Shown: piece after piece, positions 23,594-35,830 of the stretch
How positions within the stretch are numbered: the stretch's first letter is position 1
Layout of the letters: each line of letters starts with the position of its first letter
DNA from: Rhipicephalus microplus
Taxonomy: Eukaryota > Arthropoda > Arachnida > Ixodida > Ixodidae
NCBI RefSeq assembly: GCF_043290135.1
Contig: NC_134701.1
Coordinates: 96,056,202 to 96,120,201 of the forward strand
Direction of reading: 5' to 3'
Length of the DNA: 64,000 nt
Notes under the pieces: model-generated
Told to the model about the DNA's origin: nothing
Database searches by the model: none
Seen by the model: the letters and a program-made list of their open reading frames with translations, nothing else
Program-made: the position numbers and the translations under genes

Positions 23594-25788
23594 AAGGCGT
23601 GTTACAGAAGGTGCCCTATCAGTCCTTTTTCCTTTTTTTTTTTAATTTGTTCACATTTCCTTGTCTCATCTATTTTTCACACAAATCTACGTCACCTGCC
23701 CCTTCCAAACAGGGCCTTTTTCATTCTTTCATCCTTTTTTTTTTTTTTTTGATCCAGCGAATGAATTGAGGAGAGCTGTTTGGTACAGTATACATCAGAA
23801 TCAGTGATTTATTACTCTCTTCCTTTCCTTTCTTTAACTAGCACGTCGGTTTGTGATATTTGTATAGAGTCGCATTTGTTAATAAGCACTGACGAACACC
23901 AGTCTACAGGTTGAAATCATTGGAAAATAAAATTGAGACAACTAATAAGTTGTGTCTCTTCGCTTCCAAAGCATGCTTGGCCCATTTAAAAAACATTCTC
24001 TAGCGTGTGTGTCTGCGTGTGTGTGTAATCTACATACACACGGGGCTCCCGTTAAGATGTTGGCTAAATAAACACTTATAAGAAACCGCATCTATTTTCA
24101 TACCTTTAACCTTGCAGCCACTGAAGTTATTCTTCAGCATATAAGACTTATCCCAAATGGCTGCTGCCCGGGCTTTTCGTAAACAACCGACATAGAGGTT
24201 TCCGATCCACATAGCCTTGACCACAACAATTAGCTATTCGCAACGAAAGTACGTTCATCAGCACTCCGGCCAGCCCCCATGCCCCTGCCTTCCTCTGCCA
24301 GCCTGGCCCATACACTGGCGACGTCGGTGAACTATTGGACTTAGTTCCCAAAAAGCTTGGCTACTACAGATGCCCCTACAGCACTTGACCGCTACGTGGC
24401 CCTTCTTGACTGCATCCGGCACAAGAGACCCCCCATCACTGGGTGTTTGCTACCCTAGTGCTCCCACGAGGCCCCAACGAACAACTTTGCCGACACAACT
24501 TGTGAGCAGTGAGGAGGTTCAACCTTCAATCTCCGGAGTTTACCTTGCGACTACTAGATTTGTACCATCTGAGAGAGGGCGCTTGCAAGAAATAGAGACG
24601 GGCGGTTGTAGTCGGTAAACAATGTTACTGTGTCAATACATACACCAATATGACTTGTAGTAATCGGCGTCGTCTATTCCCACGTACCATGAGTTTGCTA
24701 TGTCACTGTTAGCGTTGGCAGAATTGCAGAGCGCTCTGTGACCAGCTGCCCTACCTCAATCTCTCTCGGACAGTGATAGAGGATTTGTTCGTCGGTTAAT
24801 ACATGCCTAAACAAAGGGTTTGCAAATCAGCTGGTGACCATGTAGACGTCAACACCATCAAAAAGTTTCGTATGATGGCGGCCCATCTCATACTGTCTTC
24901 AAACAGGTCTACCGCCAGCACCTCACACAAAAGAAAAATGTCTGCCTCGGGCATAAAACAAAACCTTGTGCTGCGCTGCTCCACCAGAGGCGGCATCTCA
25001 GAGGGCAACCAAGCCATGCTTCTTAAGATTTGGCGCCCTTGTGCTTGGGAATCTCGCCGATAGCGCTGGCCAGCCTCTGCTTCGCTCACCGTGAATGTGG
25101 ACGACGCCACAGGTAACATGTTCCGCCAAAGACATCTTATCTTCACTAGGAGGCCAGCGGCGGCAGCGATGTTTATGGTCGTAAGGATACATGGGCCCCT
25201 GGCCGCAGCGACGCATGTGCTAGGGCCTTCGTGCATGCGCAGTACCATCACCCAGAAATCGTGGGTACGCAAGCCACTTGGGTACCAAGTAATAAAACCC
25301 CCTAACCATTCAAAAAAAAGAAAAAGAAAGCGCTTGCTGCCGAGTTGGCTGGCCAATCACCCCTGAATAAAACTGAGTGGGTCTTATAACGCAGGACCAG
25401 TTTTTAATATTAAAAATTTAACACTAAAAATGGCTGAAGAGTCTCTTTAGTCGAATAATTTCACAGCCAAAGCAGATCTCTCTCAAATGTGTTTGGTTTT
25501 AAATGCCCATTCCATGTTTTTATTGTTTTGCATTCGTAGTGAACTTAGCTAAAGTGAACATTGAAGCACAGCAGATACTAGTCAATAAATAGTGTTCGGA
25601 ACAATCAATTTGCATATTTTATCTTCATGTGCCTTGCGTTTAAAAGTTTCTTTGCAGATGCTTATGATTCCGCACTTTCTGAAGATAAGGTTACGCTATT
25701 CAACCTTATTAGGCAGGAATGACAAAACGAGAAAGAAATTGCTTATTTTAAGGATGCTCATGTAAATTAGCATGGAGAGATATCACCT
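23594..25788. other. No recognisable gene
   Basis: Pyrimidine tracts lie near 23620-23760. Short frames in both directions at 24370-25366 show no known motif. An A-rich tract at 25310-25330 might mark the end of a retroposed sequence, but no source was recognised. Confidence 0.4.
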
Positions 25789-25910
25789 GCAACCTCAGCA
25801 AAACTACCGTAGCAGCGAATACACGGGAACTACTCTTCCACAGCCATCTGCAGCCTCAGCAGAACTACCGTAGCAGGAAATGCGCGGGAGCTGCTCTTCC
25901 ACAGCCAAAG
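25789..25910. repeat. 61-bp tandem duplication
   Basis: The unit starting GCAACCTCAGCA at 25789 is repeated from 25850 with about eight substitutions. Both copies contain ACTACCGTAGCAG and CTCTTCCACAGCCA. Confidence 0.85.
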
Positions 25911-26999
25911 TACTACTCCTAAGAAGGCGAGGGTTGGGCCGCAGCGCCACGAAATAGCGGCGAAAGGTGGGAACCCGAAACAAAGCGCAGGCCATAAGAG
26001 AGTGCGGGCGTGCTGCTTTGTCCAGCTGTAGCTGCAGTTCTCCTGAACATTTCCTGTGATTTTTTATGATCACAGTGCAGCTACTATTTTGTACGCTACT
26101 GAGGCAGTTCCATCATCTATGAGAGAACCTGGTAAGTGGTTCTTGCAGGGCACCCTTCTCAGTTTCACTGTGTGGCTACTGCTTACTCTACAACAGAGGC
26201 AGTCAAGCAATCTTCGAGCATATCTGGGAACTGAAGCGTGACACACAAATGGCCATTTATCATAGAGGCACAGCTTTAGAACAGCATGCACAAGTGCCTG
26301 TGCGCCAATATCTTTATTAGAATGCATCTGAAAACTGCATTTTTCTTTGAAACTTAAAACAACAAAAGCCACTTGCATTAGTGCACTGCGCTTTGAACAC
26401 AATTATGCAATGATATTACGACATTCACTTTCCTGATTCAGTATTGTAACGGCCATAATGTAACTGTGGGAGCATCACTTCCGACCCACTGAGATCAAAT
26501 CTGTGCAGTACACAATCAAAAACGCCGATGGGCTGAAGCTCCTGACCAAGTGTCTGTGCTGAAAAGCAGCATTCAGTTCACCATGCCGAGACACTTGACA
26601 AAAAGCTTCCAAGGTCACTAGGCTGCAAGCATTAAAAAGCTCAATCTTGTGCTACATTACAGAGAATGTGGATTCGGCACGTTCCTTGTAACGTAGCAAA
26701 ATATTTAGAGATGTTTCCACTCTGCTTCACCATCAGTGTAACATGTCATGGTAACATCATTAATTCCACTAATCTCTGATATCATGACATCACAAAATTA
26801 ACTAAGCTCTGCACTATCTTCTGTATCACACTGCATTTTTTTAATGATCCCCTGACGAGGCATTAAGGCATTATTTCTAAAAACACAGTGTGCAGCCAAG
26901 AATAATTCTGCTCAGGGCACACAACTTGTGGCCGTACAGTTCCACCCCCCAAGAGGATGTCAACTGTGTGTGTAACATGAGTGGTTTCAAACTATCCTA
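25911..26999. other. No recognisable gene
   Basis: The composition is moderately AT-rich. No open frame has family similarity and no strong repeat was seen. Confidence 0.4.
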
Positions 27000-27572
27000 C
27001 AGAATGCCCACTGCAAGCACAGTTGTTGAGTGCCTGCTACCCAATCAGTGGTGAAGCAACTCCCGACAACTCTCCTTAAGCTGAAGGAGCTGCACATAAT
27101 CCACATGAACTTGAAACCAGGAAATATAATGCTTGTGGATCCCGTGCGGCAGCTACTCTGGGTCGAGGTGATGGACATTTGATGGACCACTTACATCGAA
27201 AGCGTGAAGTGCTAAATGTACGTGAAGGCGTGGTACTATCCGGCTCCCCTAATCCTCCTGGGGCTTGCATTTTGCAAGGCAATCGAAATGTGACTGGACT
27301 GCATTATGGGCGAGCTGTTTTTTTGGTAGACGCTCTAACCAAGCGTCAATGAGTCTAATCAGATATGGTACATCGTTGAGATGCAGACGCTACCTCCTGA
27401 GGAGTTGCTGAACAAGCGAACGAAGAGACAATGCGCTTCTTCCAGCTGCATAGGGATGCAAATTTTCATTCTGGGAACTTGAGAGTCTTCGGAGGAGAAT
27501 GATCAAGACACAAGACTACAGTTGGATGAAACGCGAAAGTACATTCTCAAGTGCCTCGATTACATAGCAAAG
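27000..27572 (+). pseudogene. Dead HIPK-like protein kinase exon
   Basis: Frames in this stretch match the kinase domain of homeodomain-interacting protein kinases: LLKLKELHIIH, then LKPGNIMLVDPVRQ, followed by remnants of the activation-loop and APE-equivalent region (YYPAPLILLG), a Q-x-LPPEELLN segment, and KYILKCLDYIAK at the end. Catalysis is lost: HAD/HRD reads HMN, and the DFG region is replaced by MDI then a stop. Several other stops and shifts are present. Homology stops at AAAG|GTAAGC, a splice donor, so this looks like a genomic exon copy rather than a processed cDNA. HIPKs are nuclear Ser/Thr kinases; this copy can have no such function. Confidence 0.75.
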
Positions 27573-27934
27573 GTAAGCACAGGACACTGTTGTTGGTCGG
27601 GTTGAGAGGGACTGCAATAGTGGGCATTGCTGAGAAAGAGAAGAATGGATTGTAAAGGGTAAAGATGGTGTTGTGGCGAGCGTTGGAATTCGAGCCTTCA
27701 CACTCCCACGTAACACAAACTCAGTACCCTCAACCTTACTCTGTGTTCACCTGTTACACTGTGCTTTTGATTATGCCTAAAACATCTTCCCTTGTACGCT
27801 TTCCTTTCTCCTTTTTCCCCTCTCCTAGAGACAGCCTGCACTCGCGTTCCGCTGCAGCTGAGCAGACAGAAAAATCAGCCATACGGCACCAATGTCTCAC
27901 CTCGCAGTCAGTCCATCCGCCACATGCCCTTTAC

Positions 27935-27950
27935 AATTGGTGACCCGGTC
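27935..27950 (+). promoter_or_regulatory. Primer-binding site of the old Gypsy element
   Basis: TTTACA followed by ATTGGTGACCCGG resembles an LTR end plus the TGGTGACCC-type primer site seen in many Gypsy elements. Gag starts 30 bases downstream. The 5' LTR boundary upstream was not resolved. Confidence 0.5.
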
Positions 27951-27979
27951 CACCTCAGTAACGTAGAGCTGCGCCTTTC

Positions 27980-29180
27980 ATGACTGACAAAGAAAGGACA
28001 CCAAAACATAAAACTTCCGATATGGAACATCAAGTTCAGACACCCAGTGCCAGCCAAACGATGCCAGAGGCGAATGAATCTGGTGAGGTCATCTCTGCCG
28101 CCACTATTAGTCTTCTGCCATACTGGAAACACAACCCTGCCATGCAGTTTCTGCAAGTGGAATCTCAATTCCAGCTATCAAGAATAGTCTTGTAACAGCG
28201 ACGATTTCACCACGTAGCCAACGTGCTCCCCGTAACAACAGCAGAAGTAGTCGACATAATTACCTTACTTTGCAACTATTCCCTTGCAAGACTATACGAC
28301 CAGCTTAACCCATATATGCCCAGTGTCCTACATGTAGGATGCTGACTTTTCAGTGTAACTCAAATGTTTTTTTCAATTAAAAAAAGTAGCACCACCTAAG
28401 GTGTGTTTATGATGCCCTGTCCTCGTCACACACAAGTTTAGGTGATCGCTGGGCTACAAATAGCCACGTGCTTGCAGTCATAAAACGGCTAGTCCGTGTG
28501 CGTGTAGCTGAGCGTCATACCAGAAAAGAGAAAGAAATATAGAGTCAAATTGTTTTCAATGCTGCTGATATTTTTGTCGATTGTTCGCCAGTTGTTGGGT
28601 GCGTGTGGTAACTTTCATATGGCAGTGATAGGCGCTAGTGTTATTGTTCGCGGTGCGTCAAACATTGGTGCCCTACATATAGGACGGCTCCAAAGCCATT
28701 GTTCGAGTTTTCTTTCTTTAATAAGGCCTTATGCTGTTTTCTGAGCTCGTAGGAGCAATCATATTGGGGAAATAAATTATTTTTGTTAATTTTCCTAAGT
28801 TTGGGCATATATGGGTTAAGGCAAACCTCATAGAAAGGACCGCTGCGTTAGAGAGAACTATAATTCATCAGCTAGTCTCCGCAGAGGAGCTTGGCGGCTG
28901 ACGTCCAAGCAAGCTTTTGTGTTGCATGACGCAGCTTCTTAGCACTAGTGCGACAACTAGGGACAGTGCAGTGCTACTTAAAGTTTTTCTCTAACGACTG
29001 CCGTCCCAAGTCCAAACGGTACTCGCTACAGCCACAGCCATAGATTCAATATTACTGGCTGCGCAAGTCGATAAGCTTATGAAAGGGGAGACACCAAATC
29101 ACCGAGTCATCTCCATCAGTACACCCCGACAATCGAAACCACTGACCACTCCTGTCACCACAGCTCAGCCCCTATGGTGT
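27980..29180 (+). pseudogene. Old Gypsy gag, degraded and split by a MITE
   Basis: The frame starts MTDKERTPKH (27980) and contains LPYWKHNPAMQFLQVESQFQLSRI, written here only to note the Gypsy-type Phe/Trp-x-x-NP-x-x-W/F-F-x-QVE-x-QF signature, then a stop at 28193. Related sequence continues in other frames up to 28304 and resumes after the 28305-28819 insertion with IERTAALERTI, VSAEELGG and a DKLMKGE segment near 29090. Gag would form the element's capsid. Many stops and shifts make this much older than the Gypsy copy at 7.6-18.2 kb. Confidence 0.65.
28305..28819. mobile_element. piggyBac-type MITE with TTAA duplication, inside old Gypsy gag
   Basis: TTAA (28305-28308 and 28816-28819) flanks perfect 14-bp terminal inverted repeats, CCCATATATGCCCA (28309-28322 and complement at 28802-28815). 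Short subterminal near-palindromes, CCTACATGTAGG and CCTACATATAGG, lie inside the ends. The body is 507 bp and encodes nothing recognisable. TTAA and CCC-start termini are the hallmarks of piggyBac-mobilised elements. Gag similarity exists on both sides of the insertion. Confidence 0.9.
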
Positions 29181-30330
29181 AGTATAATGACGCGATGATG
29201 TTTTTTAAACTGCGATGTGTTCGACGTGCTCGGAGGTGGCAGCAGTGGCGCTTTACGATTGAGCAGCAGAGAGAAGATGACGACATAGGCGCGAATTGTT
29301 ATGCGTGAAACTCCAGCCTACCAAAAGAAGAGAAAGTTCACGCGAAAGTTTGCATGGCCATGGCCCTTATGAAGACCAATGGGAAGCAAGCAGGAGTAAG
29401 AAAAGAAGAAACATTCAACGACGAGTCAAAGGCGGCACGAGATCCAGCAGTCTGCAGGGAAGATCGCTGGTGTCACGCAACTGCGGTGTTAGGCTCCGGA
29501 GCTGAACACGTGAAGTCCGACAAGGCCATTATGCCCAGGGCCTACTTAGAGGCATGCGGCCTCCTAGAGTTCCAGTCGTGACTATACCAGGTGACGTTTT
29601 TGGTGTCCAAGCCTTGATTGAAATACCAAACCGCCCGTGGGGATGGGGCGGGTGGAACCTTCTGGTTGGCGTTCGCTGTTCAGAACAAGCCAGTGCCTGA
29701 AAGCAGCCACAGCTCTTGCGAGAGCAAGAGCTATCAAGTCTTCTGCCAAGCTTCGACGTGCTGGTCAGCTAGTGACTCAAGCGACTGAGAGCCAGCGTTC
29801 GCCGCCTTAGCCTAGCAAGTCATTGCCCCCATTAACACCCCTGGTGATTGTTTACCTCCCTAAACTCTATAGAAGAACAAATTATGTGACTTCTTTTAGG
29901 TAGTAAGCCACCTGGTGTTTGTATTTTTAGTTTTGTAATTTCACTGTTTCCTCTTTGCGCTTAAAGTTTAACTTTTTCGTGTTTGATTTCAAATGGCTTT
30001 ATGATTTCTTTTCTCTGAGGCTCAGAGTAACGGTTTAGATAACCGTAAACCTACATGACAGCCGTCTGCTGGCCTCTCTAAGGTTGACAGCTTTTGTGCT
30101 CGGCTGAAACAATTCATCGCAACAACCTACTTGCACAGAGCCATTCCATTGTGAGCGCCTACGTGATCGTTCTAAGGTACCCAATTATCATAGATGAGAG
30201 TGAAGCGACTCTCCAGGTCCAATTATGTGCTCTCATCATCGCCGTTACAATGCAAATGTCTGCCAGTACATTTTTGTCTTGCACATCGTTAAAAACTTAA
30301 CAGTCCGTGAGGAGCGGTCAGCGCGTGAAA
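29181..30330. other. Segment between old gag and protease; content unresolved
   Basis: No zinc knuckle or other gag tail was recognised. The stretch may contain an inserted, unrecognised element. Frames at 29296-29581 show no family motif. Confidence 0.35.
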
Positions 30331-30339
30331 GAATGTCCC

Positions 30340-31185
30340 CCTTTCCACATCTTCAACCGAACTACCCCGCAGGAGGTTCTTATCGACACCGGAGTTAAGA
30401 GAGTGTCTTCCCAGCCACAAAAGCAGGACCCACCTCCAATGTACTGTTCCACCTCATTGTCAACAAAACACACATTTCTGTGTACAAGCAAAGTTCTGTA
30501 ACAATACACTTGGAACTTCAAAAAATATTCCAGTGGGTGTTTGTTCTCAGTTGCTGATGCTGGTACTGCAATAATTAGTGCCGACTTTCTAAACCAACAT
30601 GAACTCCTAGTTGATGTCAAGCGATAGCCCTTAGTAGACTCTGCAACTAACCTCTCCATCCAAGGCATCCCGGTGCGTGCAACTACATATATAGCACTCT
30701 CATGTGCCACAGTTGCCAAAGAGCCATTTGCAGCCTTCATAGCAGAGTTTCCTAAACTGACATCACCACCAGACTGGACTCAGTGCCATGACATTTGGCA
30801 CCACACTATCACGTCAGAACAACCTATATTCTCTCAACTATGGCACCTTGCTCCAGACAAACTCAAGGTGGCCCATTCAGAATTTGAACACATACTGGTC
30901 CTTAGGATCATCAGACCCTCCTGCAGTAGCTGGGCATCTCCCCTCCATCTCATTCTCAAGAAGTCCATGGACCGGACGCCATGCGAGAACTACAGGTCCC
31001 TAAATACCCAGACGATTCCGGTCCAGTACCCTTTGTCCAACATCCACTGTCCAACATACAAGACTTTACTTCAGCTCTACAAGACAAATTAATCTTGCCT
31101 ATCACCAAATTCCCATGGCGGATCAGGAAATTGCTAAAACGACAATCACATCACTTGGACTATTCGAATTCATTAGAGAATTAAT
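30340..31185 (+). pseudogene. Old Gypsy protease and reverse transcriptase fragment
   Basis: A protease active site VLIDTG lies near 30375, followed by ADFLNQHELLVDVKR (about 30580) with a stop after it. The N-terminal reverse transcriptase region follows: LAPDKLKVAHSEFEHIL, IIRPSCSSWASPLHL and NYRSLNTQT, with PLSNIQDFTSALQDK in a second frame. A third frame gives MADQEIAKTTITSLGLFEFIREL-like sequence to about 31185 (motif named for position only). The catalytic YxDD region is absent because similarity stops before it. It probably belongs to the same element as the gag at 27.98 kb. Confidence 0.72.
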
Positions 31186-31263
31186 TGTTCAATGCAGAAC
31201 TTGTTCTCTTTCGAACTCAACCAGCGATAAAAATGGGGAAGAACGAGGGAAGGTGCACGAACC

Positions 31264-31672
31264 TGTTGATTCCGGAAGCTTATTTTCAGCCTTCCGGAAT
31301 TTTAGAAGGCTTATTTTTGGACGTTGGTGACGCAAAGATCCACAAGGTGCCTATAAAAGAAGCCAAGTGGTGCGTCGCCTGCAGTTGACCTAGGCGGCAG
31401 AGAGAAGCAGATGAATGGGTGCAAGAGAAGGCATCTCGGCTCTTCGAGTCCCTAAGCTGTCGGCCCCAGTTCCAAATTTGTAACCCCTCTGTATCTATGC
31501 TGTACATATACCTTGTTTAAGTCACCTACGTCTCGTCCGCTCGTCTATCAGCTCTGCGCAGAAGCAGTCGCGAGCTGAGTAACACACGCTACCAAACGAC
31601 TAATGACCTTGACGGTGGAGTTCCCAGCAGTGGCACCTTCAGGACCGTGTTGGCATCTCGCCTTCGTAACAA
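31264..31672 (+). other. Possible solo LTR or promoter region
   Basis: A TATA box (TATAAAA, 31352-31358) lies in a non-coding segment that could start TGTTGATTCCGG and end near GTAACA. No target duplication or partner LTR was found, so the boundaries are guesses. Confidence 0.25.
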
Positions 31673-31744
31673 TACCCACTGAGGGGGATTCGCCACGAAA
31701 ACGTAGTGCACTTCTAATGTGATCATTACAGCTATGTGTGAGAA

Positions 31745-31985
31745 TTCAGTGATCAATATGTGGGGTTTAACGTCCCAAAACTACCATATTATGAGAGTCG
31801 CCGTAGTAGAGGGCTCCGCAAATTTAGACCACTTGATGTTCTTTAACGTGCACCCAAATCTGGGTACCCGGGCCTAAAGCGTTTCCGCCTCCATCAAAAA
31901 TGCAACCGCGGCTTTTGGGATTCGATCCCGCGACCTGCGGGTCAGCAGCTGAACAACTTAGCCACTAGACCACCGCAGTGGGGTC
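31745..31985 (-). mobile_element. Near full-length tRNA-derived SINE
   Basis: On the minus strand it starts with a tRNA-like head: box A TGGTCTAGTGG (about 31965-31975) and box B GGATCGAATCC (about 31920). The body contains CGTTAAAGAACATCAAGTGG and the tail ends CGTTAAACCCCACATATTGA. It has the best-preserved head of the copies in this window. Confidence 0.88.
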
Positions 31986-32332
31986 AGCAATGTGTAGGAA
32001 TGAACTTGTATTAAAATTGAACTAATGTAAGGAAAAATCAAAGAAAACAGAGTAAAAAGATGGAACAATAGAACAGTCACTTTGAGAGATTTTGAGATTT
32101 CATGTGTTGAGACAACCACACATCTGCATTTTCTTCAGCTAAATATTTAGAATCTATGTTAATACACTTTTTGATGATACAAAATAAAAAAATTGCCAGA
32201 TCCCACATACAGTGGGAATCGATGATATGCGAAGCATGAATGAGAAATGTTGATATGTCCCTTTAAAATCAGCACAACGTTACGAGGTGGGGGTAAATGA
32301 TACCGTACTTGACTTCCGTGTCATTATTATCA

Positions 32333-32600
32333 TTATTTTTTCCGCGCACTGCCAAAGAATGGAATGAGCTTGACAGCAAAATTATTGAAACAGCCAGTAT
32401 CGAGGCATTTGAAAAATTTATACCTGACTAGTTTCTTTTTTTTTTTTTCACGTGAAACATTTTTTATGTTGTTTGAAGTGCTTTGTTCTGTGTTGACTGC
32501 AGTATTGTACTGTTGATTTTGTTGTACTATGTACACCCACTCTGCTATGGCCCCATGTTAGGGCTAGCAGTATTGCTAAATAAATCAAATAAATAAAATC
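32333..32600 (+). mobile_element. 5'-truncated LINE, 3' end
   Basis: The frame FFPRTAKEWNEL through SIEAFEKFIPD to the TAG at 32429-32431 matches the C-terminus of LINE reverse transcriptase proteins of the Jockey/CR1-like kind. It is followed by about 150 bp of untranslated sequence ending in repeated AAATAAATC units, as in many LINE tails. Nothing upstream of 32333 matches, so the copy is strongly truncated. Confidence 0.65.
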
Positions 32601-32639
32601 ATGTTTGAATGTGTCGTTTACCTTCGTCATCTATTCACG

Positions 32640-32840
32640 ATACGTGATACCAAATTTAGTATACGTGGAGCTAGCAAAGCGGCCACGAGCACGCTGCGAG
32701 CGTGGTATGTTGTCACGTTCATACATGACACGCGCGTCAGGATTATCATGTTTGCGCCAGTCATATATTTCGTAATCCATTTAGGTCACATAACACAAAA
32801 TTTGGGATATGTGGAGCTAGCAAAACGGCCGTGAGCGCAT
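32640..32840. repeat. Two diverged ~140-bp direct repeats
   Basis: AAATTTAGTATACGTGGAGC followed by TAGCAAAGCGGCC (about 32652) recurs as AAATTTGGGATATGTGGAGC with TAGCAAAACGGCC (about 32796). The surrounding sequence is also similar, including a CGTCATCTATTCACG / CAGTCATATATTTCG match. Confidence 0.7.
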
Positions 32841-32934
32841 CACGAAGGGCCCCATATACTCCAATGTAGTGTTCAAGCGCACACACGCAGGACACAGCTG
32901 CGCTTTGTTGTCTAAACTCGAGCACACTATAGTC

Positions 32935-33000
32935 TTACCGTGGCCTCCACTATCGGCTGCCGGCGGCGCGCCGTTGCTCCGGCCGTCCCATTCGGCGCGA
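32935..33000. repeat. Left arm of a ~60-bp inverted repeat (partner at 39340-39405)
   Basis: The stretch running from CTTACCGTGGCCTC to CCGTTGCTCCGGCCGTCCCA is matched, inverted, at 39340-39405 with a few mismatches. The pair brackets 6.4 kb that holds the THAP9-like transposase, so the arms may be its terminal region or two copies of an unrelated dispersed repeat. Confidence 0.65.
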
Positions 33001-33429
33001 AAGCAATGGGAGCGGTGTAATTTTGCTAACTCCGACACACGCCGCGAGGCGGCGCCGTTAGCCTAAGGTTGAATGAGGCTCATTTGATTGACAGTGCCTG
33101 CGATTTCAGGTGTTCGCCAGTCTTCGTTGTCGAGTTTTCACTGCAGACAAACCTTGAGTATGCGCTCGATGTGTTTGTACTCGTTCCTGCAAGCAGTACA
33201 AAGTTAAGGTACGTACGTTTTTTAAAAGACTTCGTTAAAGAAGTTTGTTTTGCTGCAGCCGGTGTGGTTACGTGAATCGAATGAGGCAGCCCAAACTCCT
33301 TTCGCATTTCCTGCAGATTGAATGCCAGTAAGCTGAATTCTTTTGTCACTTTTACGGCCTTTTCGCGAGCTATCACGGCGCTTCACCTTGTTATGCCTTG
33401 CCCGCTGTTTCGAAAGTACTTCGCCACAG

Positions 33430-33720
33430 TGAGCTGGGCTATTTTGTGTGTGAGTGTGTGCGCGTGTGTTGTTTCACGGCGCGTGTACTTGCGTGGGCGT
33501 TCGCTGCACACGTGTGCATGTTACGTGATGTGCGTGGGGGTTCGCACGCGCGTGTGTGTGTGCGGGTGTGTGCATGTGTATGTGAATGGGTTCTTTAACG
33601 TGCACCCAAATCTGAGCACACGGGATGTCGGTGGGTCCGCGGCGCGTGTTAATGTGTGTGTGTGTGTGTGTAGGTTCACACGCGCGCGCGTTGAATGTGT
33701 GTGCGTGCGCGTGTGTGCGA
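33430..33720. repeat. GT-rich low-complexity tract with a SINE fragment
   Basis: Purine-pyrimidine alternation (GTGTGTG, CGCGTG) dominates. A 38-bp piece at 33588-33625, GGGTTCTTTAACGTGCACCC and onward, matches the SINE body. Confidence 0.75.
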
Positions 33721-34321
33721 GACAGAGTGAGAGAGAGCAGCGTAATATCGATAAGCGCCCGAGTGTTGTTTATAGGCAGGTGATTGCAATTGTCGAAAGC
33801 TCTAAGCTAGTCTTCCGGGTGAACGAAGCGACAATTTTTTCTTGACTCTTGGTTTACTATCACGTATATGTTGTAGGTGTGCTTAGCGGTCTTACGTAGC
33901 TATCGCAGTTTCGCTGCCTCATTATGTGCTGTGAGTGAAAATTACACGGTTTTCTGGCGTGCATTACGCACCGCTGTCCGCTCTGCTTCTGTATTTTTTC
34001 AGAAGAATGTATTGCAGCGTGCCTTTCTGCAAGTCGGACAGGAAAAGAAAGCTCGGAATAAGTTTTCATGAATTTCCTGCCAACAATGACCGTCGCCAAG
34101 CGTGGCTGAAGGCGATATCAAGAAAAGATTTTGTCCCAAATGACAAATCATCGAGCAGTGTCCTCTGCAGCCTTCATTTTGCGGATTCAGACTACACTTT
34201 GGGGTCCACAAAGCTTCGCCGCCTCAAACGGGATGCTGTTCCGAGCGTATTTTCGGGATACCCAACCTACATGCACCCGCAAAAACCACCAAAACGGCGT
34301 AAATTGAAGCGAAAGGTACAG

Positions 34322-34500
34322 GACTGATTGATTGATATGTGGGGTTTAACGTCTCAAAACCACTATATGATTATGAGAGACGCCGTAGTGGAGGGCTCCG
34401 GAAATTTCGACCACCTGGGGTTCTTTAACGTGCACCCAAATCTGAGCACACGGGCCTACAACATTTCCGCCTCCATCGGAAATGCAGCCGCCGCAGCCGG
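34322..34500 (-). mobile_element. SINE, truncated at the tRNA head, in transposase intron 1
   Basis: It contains the GATATGTGGGGTTTAACGTC tail and a body through CATTTCCGCCTCCATCGG, but stops at GCCGCAGCCGG, just where box B should begin. No flanking duplication was evident. Confidence 0.85.
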
Positions 34501-35830
34501 AACTTCCCTTCAGACAAAAAAAAAAAGGCATCAAGTTTATCAAGTTGCCATGCCAAAATGACTGGTTCAGCCTGTGACAGTGCAACCACCCCAGGCCATT
34601 CGTCAAATTCTGATGTCTCGTTGCCATCAGTCTCTGAAGGAAATACAGAGGCGAGTTTTCAAGGTGCGGGCCATGACAGAGGCCATCTGCAGCAGACTTC
34701 TGTAAGCCATGTGTCAATATTTAGCCCCAAGGAGGATCAGGTGGCTATAGGGGCGAAAACAAGTGCACAAGATGCAGTTGGTGAACTGCAGCGGCCTACT
34801 AACTCAGTTGAATATTCAGCGCAAACTTGTGATGAACTCCTTCCTTGCAGGCAGTCAGATGCAAGGGCAATCAACAGAATGAGGGTGCAATTGTTTAGAA
34901 AAGCAGATACTGTAAGGAGACTGCAGCGAGAAAACAGCCGCCTAAAAAAGAAGCTCAGTGGTTATGAGAACAACACCGTCCACTCGGCAATCAGCAAATG
35001 CTTGGAGAAGGTTGGCACGGCCCAGTTCTGCCTAGAAGATTGCTTAGTGGAGCAGATCACCAATGCAACAAGGCAACGACCCGCATGGTCGCCAGACTTT
35101 GTGCGGGAATGTGTACTATTGTACTACTTGTCACCCAAGGCGTACCGTTACATACGCAACCGAGGCTTGCTTAAACTGCCGTCGAAAAACACCCTCCTTC
35201 GCTATGTCGGGAAGTCGAACGGTGAAAGTGGGGTCACACCACTAGTGAAGGAATGCTTAAAGCAAGAGGTGGGCAACCTGAAAGAGCAAGCCCGGCTTTG
35301 CTCAATTATTGTAGATGAGATGTCCATCAGCTCCAAATACATATATGATCGCAAAATGGATTGCTTTTTTGGGCAACAAACGACAAAAGAAAACAGTGGA
35401 GCAGAAGAGAACACCAGCAACATCATGCTTGCCAACAAGGTGCTATGTTTTGTTGCTACAGGATTGTCCACAGCATACAAGATACCTTGCGGCTTCTTCT
35501 TCACGAACCGTCTAAGTGGCAAGCTTTTGTACCAGCTTACAAAAGAGGTAATCTCTGAAGTTGAAAAGTGTGGTCTGTGTGTGCTCCGGATTGTCACAGA
35601 TAACCACAAAATTAATGTTACGATGATGCGTCACCTGGGGAACGGCTCACTCAAGCCTGTTGTCACTCATCCATGTGACCCAGAAAGAAGGTTATTTCTG
35701 TCATTTGACCAGTGCCATATTATAAAAAATGTGCGAAGCCTTCTGCTTGAGGGGGAGATGACAGATGGAAGCCAACCAATAACGGGACAGTAGGTCAAGC
35801 AGCTGTATGAGCTACAAAAGAACGAGGTTG

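Noticed and set aside
24796..25356. 186-codon minus-strand open frame
   Set aside because: No motif, no start context, and a plus-strand frame of equal quality overlaps it.
31264..31672. TATA-containing segment as a definite solo LTR
   Set aside because: No target duplication or second copy; kept only as a low-confidence note.
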